Below, piece by piece: positions 14,201 through 16,560 of a stretch of 16,651 nt of DNA. The notes beneath the pieces were generated by a model, which worked only from the letters and a program-made list of their open reading frames with translations, searched no databases and was not told where the DNA came from. The translations under genes and the position numbers were made by a program. Numbering within the stretch: position 1 is the first letter of the stretch; each line of letters starts with the position of its first letter. Source of the DNA: Baffinella frigidus (Eukaryota > Cryptophyceae > Cryptomonadales > Baffinellaceae); contig MU646528.1 in assembly GCA_026770585.1 (NCBI GenBank), forward strand, positions 434,480-451,130, read 5' to 3'.

Positions 14201-16560
14201 TCATGAGGATGGCGGTGATGGGTTAGTAGTTAGGACTTAGGGGTCAGGCGTTAGGCGTCACGGGTCAGGGTACATGAAGCTCACGAGGGTGACGGTGATG
14301 GGTTAGTGGTTAGGCTGAGGGGTTATGAGTTGGGGTGCAGGATGCACGAAGGTGGCACTCACGAGAGTGACGGAGATGGTGCTCAGGGCGGAGGGCCAGG
14401 GCGTCGACTGCCCGATCGTCGCCTCGATGCCGCCCTCCCGGATCCTCGTGTGAGAGCCCTAGGGTGTATCGCAGTCTAACACCATAAGCGCGTGGCGCCA
14501 GGCCTTCGGGTGCATGAAGCTCACGAGGATGGCGGTGATGGGTTAGTGGTTAGGACTGAGGGGTGAGGCGTGAGTGGTCGGGGGCGAGGAAGCTCACGAG
14601 GGTGACGGAGATAGTGCTCAGGGCAGAAGGCCAGGGCGTCGACTGCCCGATCGTCGCCTCGATTCCGCCCTCCCGGATCCGCAGCGCCTGCGCACACCAG
14701 ACAGCGTCAGTTCTTCCATCCGTCGAACCTTCAGGTTCGACGCCCCAACGCTGGTATCGAAGTGGTTCCGGAATTCCGTAGGGTGCTACCGTATGCAATA
14801 CGGTAGGGTGATACGGATTGCCGTTATCAGGTTGACTCAGACGGAAACACGCCAAAAATGTTGGGAATTGGAGCTCTTTGCCGCCGCTACAATATTTTTT
14901 GTACCACGAAACACTTTTAGCGCGAAACGTTGCGTATGGAATTCCCACTGACGAATTAGGGCATCCGCCCTTACCGTATACCACTCCGCTGCAAAAAGTA
15001 GGCTGGTGCATGAATCAGGGTGTTGCGCACGTTCGGGAGACATGAACTTGCTCCCCCAAAAACGGTCGCTGTGTTCGGTCTTCATAATTATGTGCGGAAA
15101 GTTGATCACTTTCCAAAAGGCTGGGGGGGGCTCTCCCAAGTTCTTTTTTCGAGGGTAATGAAGAAGAAGAAGAAGTACGGACCTGCGCATCCCCGCGGTC
15201 GGAACCTGCGACGAGGACTAGCTAGCACCCATCTTGACAGAGAGTCAGCTCCTCCATCCATCGCACCCTTCCCTATTTCACGGAACCTCAGTGTACCACC
15301 TAGACTGTCTACTGGTGTATAAACTAAATATAATAAAACAAACTACATCCCCTGTAGTGTGTGATTGTAGCGTAGGGCGCATGCGCCAACCTGCGCGTCC
15401 CCACGGTCGGAACCAGCGGCGAGCACCAGCACAGCCACCCCCGCCTCATGCGCCGCCGTGAGGGTCGTGCGCGGTCTAACGTTTGGGGTTCAGGGTCGCG
15501 TGCAAACCTGGGCGTCCCCGCGGTTGATATCCCCAAGGATTCCTTCGTAGCCCACTATGTAGGTAGGTTGGTGCATAAATTAGAGTGTCTGCGCGAACCT
15601 GCGCATCCCCGCGGTCGGAACCAGCGACGAGGACCAGCACTGCCGCCCCTGCTTCATGCGCCGTAGCGACCTGCTCGAGGGTTGAGTGTTTAGGGTGTGG
15701 GGTTTAGGGTGTGGTTTAGGGTGTAGGGTGTAGGGTTTAGAGTTGAGAGGTGGGTGGGTGAGTGGATTGTGGGTGGGTGGGTGGGTTCGGGTGGGTGGGT
15801 GGATAGTGGGTGGGTGGGTGGATAGTGGGTTGGTGGGTGTAGGCGCGACCGTGGTGCGCCGCCCCCTCCGCACGGAGACAGTCACGCCATCCGCCGCAAC
15901 GGCAGTCACCAGCATGATCTCCCCGTCCACTTGCACGTGCCCCCCCGGCACGACCCGCCCGGCGACAACCCCCCCCGAAATTTCGATAAAAGCCTCCGAA
16001 TCCCCCACCGCCTCCCCCAACCCCAGCGACACATTTCCCCGGCTGATTTCGGGGTACGACAGGCCCGCGTCGGGGGAGTTCCGGATGGAGGTGGTTCCGG
16101 ATATGGTTCCGGAGAGGGATGCTGTGGATGGGGGGGGTTCTTGGAGGATGCACTTGCCGTCCCAGATCGCGTCGTAGTTGAGGCCCACCTGGTTTAGGGG
16201 TTGGGGCTTGGGTTTAGTGTTTACCTGAACCTGCGTTTCGGAGCACCGTTCAGGGATACTATCTAGCTCAGGCCCAGTGGATCTCGGTTCATCACATAGT
16301 GCTGGCGCATGGTCCAATACGAGCGCTGCCCGCCGAGACAAAAGTCGAGAGTGGAACGTCTCAAAGCCAAAATTGAAGTTCGGTATCAGGAGTAATGGCG
16401 GGTTCACAACGTACAGGCAACAGGTAAGGGGGGCGTACCTGGTCCATTCGCGCGATAACAAACGGGTCCCCGCCCTCGTCCCGAAGGTTGGAGTAGACGT
16501 CTCGCTGCTGGATCCGCAAGATCGCCGGAGATCCGACAGTCGCAATGCTCAGCCCGGGTC
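169..16560 (-). CDS. Giant modular repeat-protein gene, internal part (30 exons)
   Basis: All credible coding islands lie on the minus strand and join into one 1,785-codon frame without a stop. The exons were placed by three criteria together: an AG acceptor, a GT (rarely GC) donor in the right phase, and continuity of a recognisable repeat module across the junction. The product alternates a ~150-residue beta-rich module A (ISGLTGS-TPD core, F-x-NP strand) with a ~65-residue module B (GEIMLVTSV then RG-x-x-GT-x-AAH-x-x-G). There is no catalytic motif and no membrane segment. Composition is rich in T, S, V, A and G, as in extracellular or cell-surface repeat proteins; that location is inference. 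Neither the start codon, signal peptide nor stop is in the window. Two separate adjacent genes cannot be excluded, but no stop or start boundary is visible. Confidence 0.8.
458..519 (+). repeat. Inverted repeat, 16-bp perfect arms
   Basis: CGAAAATTACTACACA (458-473) and its exact complement (504-519) flank a 30-bp AT-rich loop. It lies between exon 30 and its truncated copy, where the copy's sequence breaks off. A MITE-like insertion or its footprint is possible. Confidence 0.75.
544..628 (-). pseudogene. Truncated copy of exon 30
   Basis: The plus strand from 544 to 628 repeats exon 30's 5' part. In minus sense it has an acceptor (GCACCAG|GC) and reads PGANNTLTITLAASTPVSSA, then NSSTITLS, before running into unrelated AT-rich sequence. 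The entry phase equals that of exon 30, so it could be spliced from exon 29, but no donor follows in frame. Probably a dead partial duplicate. Confidence 0.75.
642..733 (+). repeat. GGGTTGA tract
   Basis: Near-perfect seven-base GGGTTGA units in intron 29, upstream in sense of the truncated exon 30 copy. Confidence 0.9.
977..1076 (-). CDS. Exon 29: linker to the last A module
   Basis: The acceptor is GTGAACAG|GTG and the donor is ACCACCG|GTGACG in phase 1. The exon reads VGLVVAGAVMGDAEVGRVND, then RAFVVARAGQSTT plus one base. The GQST end is the A-module entry and joins exon 30 as GQSTTG-PGANNTLT. The sequence GAACAG|GTG occurs at both ends of the intron before it. Confidence 0.78.
1225..1262 (-). 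pseudogene. Copy of the exon 29 acceptor
   Basis: In minus sense this repeats the CTGAAAGGGGGGTGAACAG acceptor of exon 29 and the first codons (VGL), then diverges. The spacing from the true acceptor is about 160 bp. Confidence 0.7.
1418..1458 (-). pseudogene. Copy of exon 28 3' end (distal)
   Basis: In minus sense it reads GTVARALDVGEQ followed by GTGCCC, the same donor as exon 28. There is no acceptor and no upstream part. Confidence 0.75.
1570..1612 (-). pseudogene. Copy of exon 28 3' end (proximal)
   Basis: In minus sense it reads RPRGHLDRGEQ followed by GTGCCTG, the exon 28 donor. It is cut off by the adjacent TG microsatellite. Confidence 0.72.
1615..1669 (+). repeat. TG microsatellite
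   Basis: About 25 TG dinucleotides with a few CG interruptions, in the intron following exon 28 in sense. Confidence 0.95.
1704..1796 (-). CDS. Exon 28: end of a B module
   Basis: This 31-codon exon, phase 0, reads VMLVLEAVGASVTVRRARAG, then TVARPLDRGEQ. The join GGE-VMLV restores GEIMLV, and TVRRARAGTVAR is the RG-x-x-GT motif with the usual His position replaced. The acceptor is ACACAAG|GTG and the donor is GAACAG|GTGCCT. Two copies of its 3' end (VAR-x-LD-x-GEQ) follow at 1570-1612 and 1418-1458. Confidence 0.83.
1858..1915 (-). pseudogene. Orphan B-module fragment
   Basis: In minus sense it reads IIEKSGTPDVFKRGTSVPL and ends MEG-like at GAG|GTGTGC. The G-T-x-x-x-F-x-x-G-T-x-V spacing resembles the end of a B module. 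It sits inside intron 27, and including it would break the GGE-VMLV core, so it is more likely a relic or an optional exon. Confidence 0.45.
2088..2233 (-). CDS. Exon 27: start of a B module
   Basis: The acceptor is ACACCAG|GA and the donor is GGGGAG|GTACAC. The exon reads PLARDSTTLPSAPVATLGAP, then AAREDLTIQLAAATAGV and ERGRLLSVGGE. AGVxxGxLLxVGGE is the module B core and is completed in exon 28 (VMLV). Confidence 0.87.
2259..2345 (+). repeat. Short GGGTTTA tract followed by T and G homopolymers
   Basis: Several GGTTTAG units are followed by a run of T and then G. It lies just upstream, in sense, of the exon 27 acceptor and gives a pyrimidine/A-rich intron end. Confidence 0.85.
2417..2493 (+). 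repeat. Inverted repeat around ACACACCCGG
   Basis: GACACACACCCGG near 2422-2434 is complemented by CCGGGTGTGTGTC near 2477-2489. The left arm is itself part of a GTGTGTC-T-GACACAC palindrome. It lies in the intron region between exons 26 and 27. Confidence 0.65.
2500..2553 (-). pseudogene. Copy of exon 26 3' half
   Basis: In minus sense it reads PPNAVLEAVDATGSAIQ before GTTTGC, parallel to exon 26's VPNVVLESVAATGSAI. It has its own plausible donor but no acceptor. Confidence 0.75.
2852..2959 (-). CDS. Exon 26: A module, F-S-M-T-NP strand
   Basis: The acceptor is TCCTACAG|GA and the donor is CCTTCAG|GTGTCT. After the split Gly codon it reads HARILRFSMTNPAVKNVPNV, then VLESVAATGSAIVPS. R-F-S-M-T-NP-x-x-x-x-x-P-x-V matches the Y-x-F-S-F-x-x-NP strand, and the phase-1 joins on both sides hold. 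A partial second copy of its 3' half is at 2500-2553. Confidence 0.82.
2977..3170 (+). repeat. GGGTTTA tract in intron 25
   Basis: About 190 bp of mostly GGGTTTA units with variants, on the sense-upstream side of exon 26. Confidence 0.92.
3180..3234 (-). pseudogene. Copy of exon 25 3' end
   Basis: In minus sense it reads KFAGGVLELSVASGEVLRA, then G|GTTTGG, nearly the same as the end of exon 25. It lies just downstream of exon 25, and the donor is intact. It could compete as a donor only if an acceptor existed; none is seen. Confidence 0.8.
3285..3504 (-). CDS. Exon 25: A module, F-D-S and L-S-V-A-S-G strands
   Basis: The acceptor is AAACCAG|GAC, directly after the 3508-3732 tract. The donor is CGGGCAG|GTGAAC. 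The exon reads DASTTGDISTRVITSYSANE, then RLVTFTTATPSIVPG, AAAVFDSPAALAGGVLTLSV and ASGEILRA plus one base. AGGVLTLSVASGEILRAG is an excellent match to the LxVxxGxxLxAG part of module A. A copy of its last 55 bp lies downstream at 3180-3234. Confidence 0.87.
3508..3732 (+). repeat. GGGTTTA/GGGTTGA tract in intron 24
   Basis: It begins three bases after the exon 25 acceptor on plus, and the tract itself provides the AAACCAG acceptor context. The left half (plus) is a clean GGGTTGA run, the right half mixed. Confidence 0.92.
3768..3947 (-). CDS. Exon 24: A module core
   Basis: This 60-codon exon, phase 0, reads VTLSGFSIASGAASMSIEEL, then PVETGLVQTSPSTSSVTIAR and a stretch ending ISIDLDG. It follows exon 23 as SSQ-VTLSGF, matching VTISGLTG. 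The acceptor is GCACAG|GTGACC and the donor is GACGGG|GTAATT. The middle is less conserved than in other A modules. Its first 35 bp are repeated upstream at 4120-4154. Confidence 0.8.
3961..4032 (+). repeat. AT-rich tandem repeat
   Basis: Two copies of an AAAATAAAATAATTGTCA unit followed by ATA-type trinucleotides. It separates exon 24 from its 5' copy and is the most AT-rich part of the window. Confidence 0.85.
4120..4154 (-). pseudogene. Copy of exon 24 5' end
   Basis: In minus sense it has acceptor TGCACAG|GCG and reads ATLSGFSIASG, as exon 24 does, then diverges. AT-rich tandem sequence separates it from exon 24. Confidence 0.78.
4443..4565 (-). CDS. Exon 23: entry of an A module
   Basis: This 41-codon exon, phase 0 to 0, reads VYGYAFPVAIASQGSNFPGG, then ASLITVTLVPNVDLSGADSS and Q. 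The acceptor is CTTCCAG|GTA and the donor is TCCCAG|GTCCTG; the two ends share CCAG|GT. It continues the LK end of exon 22 into the next A module. Confidence 0.85.
4570..4714 (+). repeat. Tandem duplication with an embedded perfect hairpin
   Basis: Two copies of a ~52-bp unit (GGTTTCGG to CTGTCTAT; starts about 4570 and 4663) lie on either side of TGGGCTCGCC-GATTT-GGCGAGCCCA (4626-4650), a ten-base perfect stem. The unit lies in intron 22. Confidence 0.8.
4777..5242 (-). CDS. Exon 22: complete A module in one exon
   Basis: This is a 466-bp exon with acceptor AAACCAG|GCC and donor CTCAAG|GTACTC. After one split base it has 155 codons: PLHVDRPAMVIQRIGQSSPY, then PGAINTITLSLASNVDL, VILEGLIGSATPDG, SVSGTLVLSVSGGLFPAYTQ, VILAFNLTNPTTAQDAP and VSTSGRYNISGSAAD. 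It ends PGDAHPLK. This is the only A module in the window not interrupted by an intron, so it is the best reference for the fold and for a profile search. Confidence 0.93.
5252..5508 (+). repeat. GGGTTGA/GGGTTTA tract in intron 21
   Basis: About 255 bp with GGGTTGA units on the left and GGGTTTA/GGGTGTA on the right. It fills almost the whole intron between exons 21 and 22. Confidence 0.93.
5518..5851 (-). CDS. Exon 21: main body of an A module
   Basis: The acceptor is CATCGCAG|GC. The exon reads LTNTQTNSSAALALRDAG, then SGQFSGTFTPTAEWVQ, AAGTLTLTVPSGSGLAVG, TDYTFSFEVHNPEEPQ, APSVLVSAVGVAPSGG and FEPTSISGDPDVELLG. The FSFEVHNPEEPQ-AAPSV strand is the clearest NP signature in the window. The downstream join needs a phase-2 donor and no GT fits. 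GTCCGGAG|GCACAC (a GC donor) does, and the next exon also starts GC. GA and other GC positions are possible, so the last few residues are uncertain. Confidence 0.85.
5968..5988 (-). pseudogene. Copy of exon 21 acceptor and first codons
   Basis: In minus sense it has TCCTCCTAG|GC then LTGTQT, parallel to CATCGCAG|GC and LTNTQT of exon 21. It lies 137 bp upstream of the real acceptor. Confidence 0.65.
6228..6282 (-). CDS. Exon 20: A module strand
   Basis: This 55-bp exon has acceptor CATCCCAG|GTG and donor CTCACAG|GTTCGC. It reads VTLSPNHALAGPASVTLT plus one base, and the join to exon 21 gives T-G-L-T, matching SGLTG. The phase agrees at both ends. Confidence 0.82.
6358..6403 (+). repeat. ATG microsatellite
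   Basis: (ATG)n with two CTG interruptions in intron 19. The rest of intron 19 (6283-6709) shows no coding signal and no tract of the telomere-like type. Confidence 0.95.
6710..6770 (-). CDS. Exon 19: entry of an A module
   Basis: The acceptor is CGCTGCAG|GTT and the donor is TTGACT|GTATAC. The exon reads FSTRQAGQNASGTSATNTLT after one base completing a Gly codon from exon 18. It has the GQ-x-x-x-G-x-x-x-N-T-L-T entry typical of module A and passes in phase 0 to VTLSPNHAL in exon 20. The weak donor lowers certainty. Confidence 0.72.
6871..6946 (+). repeat. GGGTTCA tract in intron 18
   Basis: Eight or so GGGTTCA units, a variant not dominant in the other introns. Confidence 0.9.
7215..7278 (-). 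CDS. Exon 18: end of an A module
   Basis: The acceptor is ACCAACAG|GC and the donor is CCAGG|GTTTGC. The exon reads SAVIEPAAMRGGDAVLVAPP plus split codons at both ends. It is equivalent to GGVLIFEPTSISGDPDV in exon 21. Both the one-plus-two and the two-plus-one codon joins are consistent with exons 17 and 19. The acceptor region is duplicated upstream (tandem 77-bp repeat, 7278-7431). Confidence 0.78.
7278..7431 (+). repeat. 77-bp tandem duplication at the exon 18 acceptor
   Basis: Two adjacent copies (about 7278-7354 and 7355-7431) share CTGTTGGT-GTAGAG, TTGATAGTGTGTAAGACGGC and ATGGTGAAATGC. Each contains an ACCAACAG acceptor in minus sense; the one next to exon 18 is used in my model. The remaining part of intron 17 (7432-7689) shows nothing recognisable. 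Confidence 0.85.
7690..7789 (-). CDS. Exon 17: A module, F-x-x-x-NP strand
   Basis: The acceptor is CTGTGCAG|ACG. The exon reads TLPAGRVSAFTFVLRNPCAA, then LSGRAVMLSALAG, plus one base. It continues exon 16 as L-E-A-G-Q-T-L-P-A-G-R-V, the L-x-V-x-x-G-x-x-L-x-A-G-x-x-Y-x-F-x-F pattern of module A. The donor is GCCGGAG|GTCCAC in phase 1, and joining exon 18 restores a Gly-Gly-Ser loop. Confidence 0.85.
7993..8097 (-). CDS. Exon 16: A module, FGG/W strand
   Basis: This 35-codon exon reads IWDVAGTLSASALFGGFGHW, then VAKTGALSLTLEAGQ. ALFGG-x-x-x-W followed by G-x-L-x-L-x-L-x-x-G is the middle of module A (compare TAALFGGTLAW in exon 5). The acceptor is TTCCGCAG|ATC, one of two in the gene not followed by G. 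The donor is GGGCAG|GTGCGC. The N-terminal half of this A module was not found, so it may be truncated. Confidence 0.82.
8382..8418 (-). pseudogene. Copy of exon 15
   Basis: In minus sense it reads RSDTTAVMTVSP before GTGATG, parallel to HSDTTAVVTVAP before GTGATT in exon 15. The acceptor and the TAAAA start are lost. Confidence 0.75.
8511..8563 (-). CDS. Exon 15: end of a B module
   Basis: The acceptor is CATCCAG|GTA. With one base from exon 14 it reads G-TAAAAHSDTTAVVTVAP, giving a perfect RGQAGTAAAAH motif across the junction. The donor is taken as CTCCG|GTGATT, although ACA|GTCGCT three codons earlier is possible. A damaged copy lies downstream at 8382-8418. Confidence 0.78.
8568..8798 (+). 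repeat. Long mixed telomere-like tract in intron 14
   Basis: About 230 bp of GGGGTTA, GGGTTTA, GGGTGTA and GGGTTGA units. It fills the intron between exon 14 and exon 15 from donor edge to acceptor. Confidence 0.93.
8806..8926 (-). CDS. Exon 14: end of one B module and start of the next RG motif
   Basis: The acceptor is TGATCAG|GTG. The donor is AAGCTG|GTATAC, at the edge of the 8568-8798 repeat tract. The exon has 121 bp, ending in phase 1. It reads VLRAQLGTSAVVHPEASFV, then IRIRSTSLVAPTSLDV and TRGQA. The first part completes exon 13; the second begins an RGQAG-T signature completed in exon 15. Confidence 0.85.
9172..9297 (-). CDS. Exon 13: B module core
   Basis: This 42-codon exon, phase 0 to 0, reads VGDLWTSFRVRSVSTARIVA, then GSFVEVNTEKMLVTAVAG and NTVT. 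The core GSFVEVNTEKMLVTAV matches GxFIKIGxEIMLVTSV. The acceptor is GAAACAG|GTG and the donor is TCACG|GTCCGT. The TVTV strand continues in exon 14. Confidence 0.85.
9298..9863. other. Intron 12, no coding signal apart from an exon 12 copy
   Basis: This 566-bp stretch lacks a telomere-like tract. It holds the exon 12 copy (9600-9634) and short imperfect direct repeats such as CTTTCAAG-CGCCCAGC near 9750-9815. I see no other gene. Confidence 0.6.
9600..9634 (-). pseudogene. Copy of exon 12
   Basis: In minus sense it reads RSTRVLLLYDGK followed by GTCAGC. The exon 12 acceptor is not preserved. The two copies are about 270 bp apart. Confidence 0.75.
9864..9911 (-). CDS. Exon 12: 16-codon linker exon
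   Basis: The acceptor is AAACCAG|GTGACG, immediately after the 9915-10032 repeat tract. The exon reads VTVARSTRVLLLYDGK and ends at a weak GAAAG|GTCATA donor. The V-x-V-x-R-S-T start is the same as the B-to-B linker in exon 10 (VVIVRSTSL). The exon is very short; its support is the homologous linker, the phase fit on both sides, and a duplicate at 9600-9634. Confidence 0.68.
9915..10032 (+). repeat. GGGTTTA tract in intron 11
   Basis: It fills the intron between exons 11 and 12. Minus sense gives CTAAACCCCAAACCAG at the acceptor. Confidence 0.93.
10039..10105 (-). CDS. Exon 11: end of a B module
   Basis: This is a 67-bp exon lying between two telomere-like tracts. The acceptor is AATCCAG|GGC and the donor is GAATTG|GTGAGC. 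With the two bases carried from exon 10 it reads G-AVLRVERGRAGTLAEAH, then NVGEL. It completes the fourth B module begun in exon 10 exactly at the expected residue, and the phase also fits, which is strong support for both junctions. Confidence 0.85.
10110..10356 (+). repeat. GGGTTTA/GGGTTGA tract in intron 10
   Basis: It fills the intron from four bases after the exon 10 donor to the exon 11 acceptor. An unspliced reading gives an artefactual TLNPKPQTLNP tail. Confidence 0.95.
10361..11310 (-). CDS. Exon 10: run of B modules
   Basis: This is the longest coding block: 950 bp, phase 0 at the start and two bases over at the end. The acceptor is CGGATGCAG|GTC and the donor is GATGG|GTACGA. It contains at least three full B modules with the signatures SVRGAAGTTAVAHLDGCRV, TVTRGASATAGASHDIGLPV and AVTRGAARTDAAAHVTATTV. 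Each follows a core such as ARIADEVFFISY, IQIEREMMLVSAV or LKIADEVVYVTSW. A degenerate copy at the start completes exon 9, and a fourth core (YIKIGSEILRVVSADG) is completed in exon 11. No stop occurs over 316 codons. The B tandem suggests array growth by internal duplication. Confidence 0.93.
11386..11413 (+). repeat. ATT microsatellite
   Basis: A TTA/ATT run in intron 9. Confidence 0.9.
11517..11611 (+). mobile_element. Possible MITE-like palindromic element
   Basis: Outer arms AAGCTGGGCACGTCA (11517-11531) and its near-perfect reverse complement (11597-11611, one mismatch) enclose a perfect 28-bp palindrome at 11567-11594 centred on GTAGAC-like AGAC/GTCT. No coding capacity. No clear target-site duplication was identified. 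It is in intron 9. Confidence 0.5.
11785..11904 (-). CDS. Exon 9: start of a B module
   Basis: This 40-codon exon, phase 0 to 0, reads VTNLTTGTLASSATSITLLA, then PGVAGIVTGG and FAKIGGEYLL. It is a standard module B front half. The acceptor is GACCAG|GTTACG and the donor is CTCCTG|GTGTGT. Another acceptor with the same first exon bases occurs 84 bp upstream (copy at 11981-12016). It joins exon 10 as GGEYLL-VGAV, equivalent to GEIMLVTSV in other copies. Confidence 0.82.
11981..12016 (-). pseudogene. Copy of exon 9 acceptor
   Basis: In minus sense it has CGCGAGCAG|GTTACG and VTNLT, then diverges. The real exon 9 has the same acceptor context 84 bp downstream. Confidence 0.75.
12203..12268 (-). 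CDS. Exon 8: partial B module
   Basis: This 22-codon exon reads VVAHREGLEIGSFLRIENET and ends LE. It matches the GxFIKIGxE core of module B. The acceptor is AACACAG|GTGGTA and the donor is CTCGAG|GTCGCT. It joins in phase 0 to exon 9, which starts a new B module. The RG-x-x-GT-x-AAH half of this copy therefore appears to be missing, either lost or in an exon I did not find between 11905 and 12202. Confidence 0.72.
12275..12349 (+). repeat. Short GGGTTTA/GGGTTTC tract in intron 7
   Basis: Degenerate units between exon 7 and exon 8. A further short tract at 12160-12192 lies after exon 8 in sense. Confidence 0.8.
12372..12482 (-). CDS. Exon 7: middle of an A module
   Basis: The acceptor is ACCTGCAG|GAC, preceded by the 12496-12757 repeat tract. 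The exon has 37 codons, phase 0. It reads DAPVVKVEGLRGMLSIDTG, then ARTAIFQGGTDMAAGDAT. VVKVEGLRG corresponds to the VTISGLTG strand of the other A modules, but the rest of the A module is short here. The donor is CTACG|GTGGTA. The next acceptor is followed by the same GTGGTA, so the intron is flanked by a seven-base direct repeat. Confidence 0.75.
12496..12757 (+). repeat. Long GGGGTTA/GGGTTTA tract in intron 6
   Basis: About 260 bp including nine consecutive GGGGTTA units near 12526-12585. It runs from the end of exon 6 to the acceptor of exon 7. Confidence 0.95.
12769..12894 (-). CDS. Exon 6: entry of an A module, GC donor
   Basis: The acceptor is TATCCAG|GTT and the exon has 42 codons. 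It begins VLDPALYLRSITQSSSNP and continues VNTLTVSLASNTPLSAP, which fits the A-module entry. No in-phase GT donor occurs near the end. The frame can join exon 7 with a GC donor after CCA (CCA|GCCACG), which keeps the loop length seen in exon 30; a GC six bases earlier is the alternative. Two truncated copies of its 5' half, with intact acceptors, lie upstream (ending at 13021 and 13162). This one is chosen because only it continues into the VNTLTVSLAS strand. Confidence 0.7.
12960..13021 (-). pseudogene. Second copy of exon 6 5' half
   Basis: In minus sense it has ATTCAG|GTGGTG and reads VVDPSFHLRSISQSSSNPCY, then GA, before losing frame. It lies 127 bp upstream of the exon 6 acceptor. Confidence 0.78.
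13095..13162 (-). pseudogene. Third copy of exon 6 5' half
   Basis: In minus sense it has ATTCAG|GTTGTG and reads VVDPSFYLRRITQSSSNFCS before diverging. It lies 141 bp from the second copy, so the three copies form a tandem array with a period of about 130 bp. Confidence 0.78.
13386..14000 (-). CDS. Exon 5: A module followed by a B module
   Basis: This 205-codon exon, phase 0 to 0, has acceptor AACCCAG|GTG behind a long G-rich (plus) tract and donor CTCAAG|GTGTGT. It continues exon 4 with VSNVAVPYPGSVTLSGLT. It then has the TAALFGG-x-x-x-W strand, the GTVVLSVATGDEMIAGKVY stretch, and a FVLENAPIG variant of the NP strand. Module B follows: ETTLSVDTDL, HVRVDGEIMLVTSV, VVRASPGSIRAAHVNGSSV. It ends PGDAALK, the recurrent module boundary. 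It shows clean coding character with GC-rich third positions over the whole length. Confidence 0.93.
14005..14170 (+). repeat. GGGGTGA tract in intron 4
   Basis: A GGTGAGG variant of the G-rich unit, starting at the exon 5 acceptor. In sense it is CCCCTCACC, strongly pyrimidine-rich. Confidence 0.9.
14197..14313 (-). repeat. Two short copies of the exon 4 donor region
   Basis: The unit TGA-G/C-TCA(C/T)GAGG-TGxCGGTGATGGG TTAG-TAGG recurs at about 14197 and 14275. It corresponds to the last strand of exon 4 (SVTL) and its donor. A further copy is at about 14511-14550. Confidence 0.6.
14363..14444 (-). pseudogene. Copy of exon 4 lacking the 5' end
   Basis: In minus sense it reads IREGGIEATIGQSTPWPSA and LSTISVTL, then a strong GTGAGT donor. 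The ALR start and the true acceptor are missing. A cryptic CACACGAG|G would put it in a different phase, so it is probably skipped. Confidence 0.75.
14598..14687 (-). CDS. Exon 4: entry strands of an A module
   Basis: This 30-codon exon, phase 0 to 0, begins ALRIREGGIEATIGQSTPWP and ends SALSTISVTL. The IGQS-P-W/Y-P entry and the N/S-T-I-x-V-T-L strand are shared with exons 19, 22, 23 and 30. The donor is CTC|GTGAGC. The acceptor is GTGCGCAG|GCG, whose TGCGCAG also ends exon 3, giving an eight-base direct repeat at the two ends of intron 3. A second copy that lacks the 5' end sits at 14363-14444. Confidence 0.85.
14721..14806 (+). repeat. Cluster of three perfect palindromes
   Basis: CGTCGAACC-TTCA-GGTTCGACG (14721-14742), CGGAATTCCG (about 14769-14778) and CTACCGTAT-GCA-ATACGGTAG (14786-14806) lie within 90 bp in intron 3. 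The first could form a tight hairpin on either strand. There is no U-run, so a bacterial-type terminator is not implied. Confidence 0.8.
15183..15218 (-). pseudogene. Copy of exon 3 3' end
   Basis: In minus sense it reads VLVAGSDRGDAQ before GTCCGT, identical in residues to the end of exon 3. This is the farthest downstream copy of the array. Confidence 0.72.
15391..15480 (-). pseudogene. Intron-less copy of the exon 2/3 junction
   Basis: In minus sense this is a 30-codon open stretch: VRPRTTLTAAHEAGVAVLVL, then AAGSDRGDAQ, then GTTGGC. It covers the end of exon 2 (VR-x-x-RRTT) and all of exon 3 without the intervening intron. No good acceptor precedes it. Confidence 0.75.
15508..15530 (-). 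pseudogene. Short copy of exon 3 3' end
   Basis: In minus sense it reads INRGDAQ before GTTTGC. Only the last codons and donor of exon 3 are kept. Confidence 0.6.
15599..15670 (-). CDS. Exon 3: end of the first B module
   Basis: This 24-codon exon, phase 0 to 0, starts VATAHEAGAAVLVLVAG and ends SDRGDAQ. It completes the RG-x-x-TT-x-x-x-AH-x-x-G-x-x-V signature begun in exon 2. The acceptor is CTCGAGCAG|GTC and the donor is GCGCAG|GTTCGC. The GDAQ end matches the PGDA-x-LK end of exons 5 and 22, which marks the passage from a B module to the next A module. Three further, damaged copies of its 3' end lie downstream at 15391-15480, 15508-15530 and 15183-15218. Confidence 0.85.
15677..15840 (+). 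repeat. GGGTTTA then GGGTGGGTGGGTGGAT tract in intron 2
   Basis: The left part is telomere-like and abuts the exon 3 acceptor. The right part is a GGTG-rich minisatellite with a ~20-bp period, adjoining the exon 2 donor. Confidence 0.92.
15850..16188 (-). CDS. Exon 2: linker and start of a B module
   Basis: The acceptor is AACCAG|GTGGGC, directly after a C-rich telomere-like stretch. The exon has 113 codons, phase 0 to 0. The first half (VGLNYDAIWDGKC, then a Ser/Thr/Gly-rich stretch) is not recognised. The second half is a clear module B: AFIEISGGVVAG, then HVQVDGEIMLVTAV and VTVSVRRGRRTT. The module is cut by the intron in the middle of its RG-x-x-TT-x-x-x-AH motif and is completed by exon 3. 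The donor is a weak ACG|GTCGCG and shares GGTCGC with the following acceptor (CAG|GTCGCT). Confidence 0.85.
16189..16438. other. Intron 1, no other gene seen
   Basis: This 250-bp intron holds a short telomere-like stretch (16192-16222) at the exon 2 acceptor. The rest is unique sequence with no module homology. Confidence 0.7.
16439..16560 (-). CDS. Exon 1: filamin-type Ig-like repeat start
   Basis: The acceptor is CTCCCACCAG|GA and the donor is GACCAG|GTACGC. The exon enters with two bases of a split codon and ends in phase 0. It reads PGLSIATVGSPAILRIQQRD followed by VYSNLRDEGGDPFVIARMDQ. The pattern P-A-x-x-x-I-x-x-R-D-x-Y-x-N with GGD-x-F-x-V is what filamin/ABP280 repeats show in their first strands, so an Ig-like fold is likely; this is recognition by eye. 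It joins in frame to exon 2. The sequence right of it (16581 to the window end) is GGGTTGA repeat, so the upstream exon lies outside. Confidence 0.75.

Noticed and set aside
14721-14742. Rho-independent terminator
   Set aside because: The stem has no following U-run and lies in an intron of a eukaryotic-type gene.
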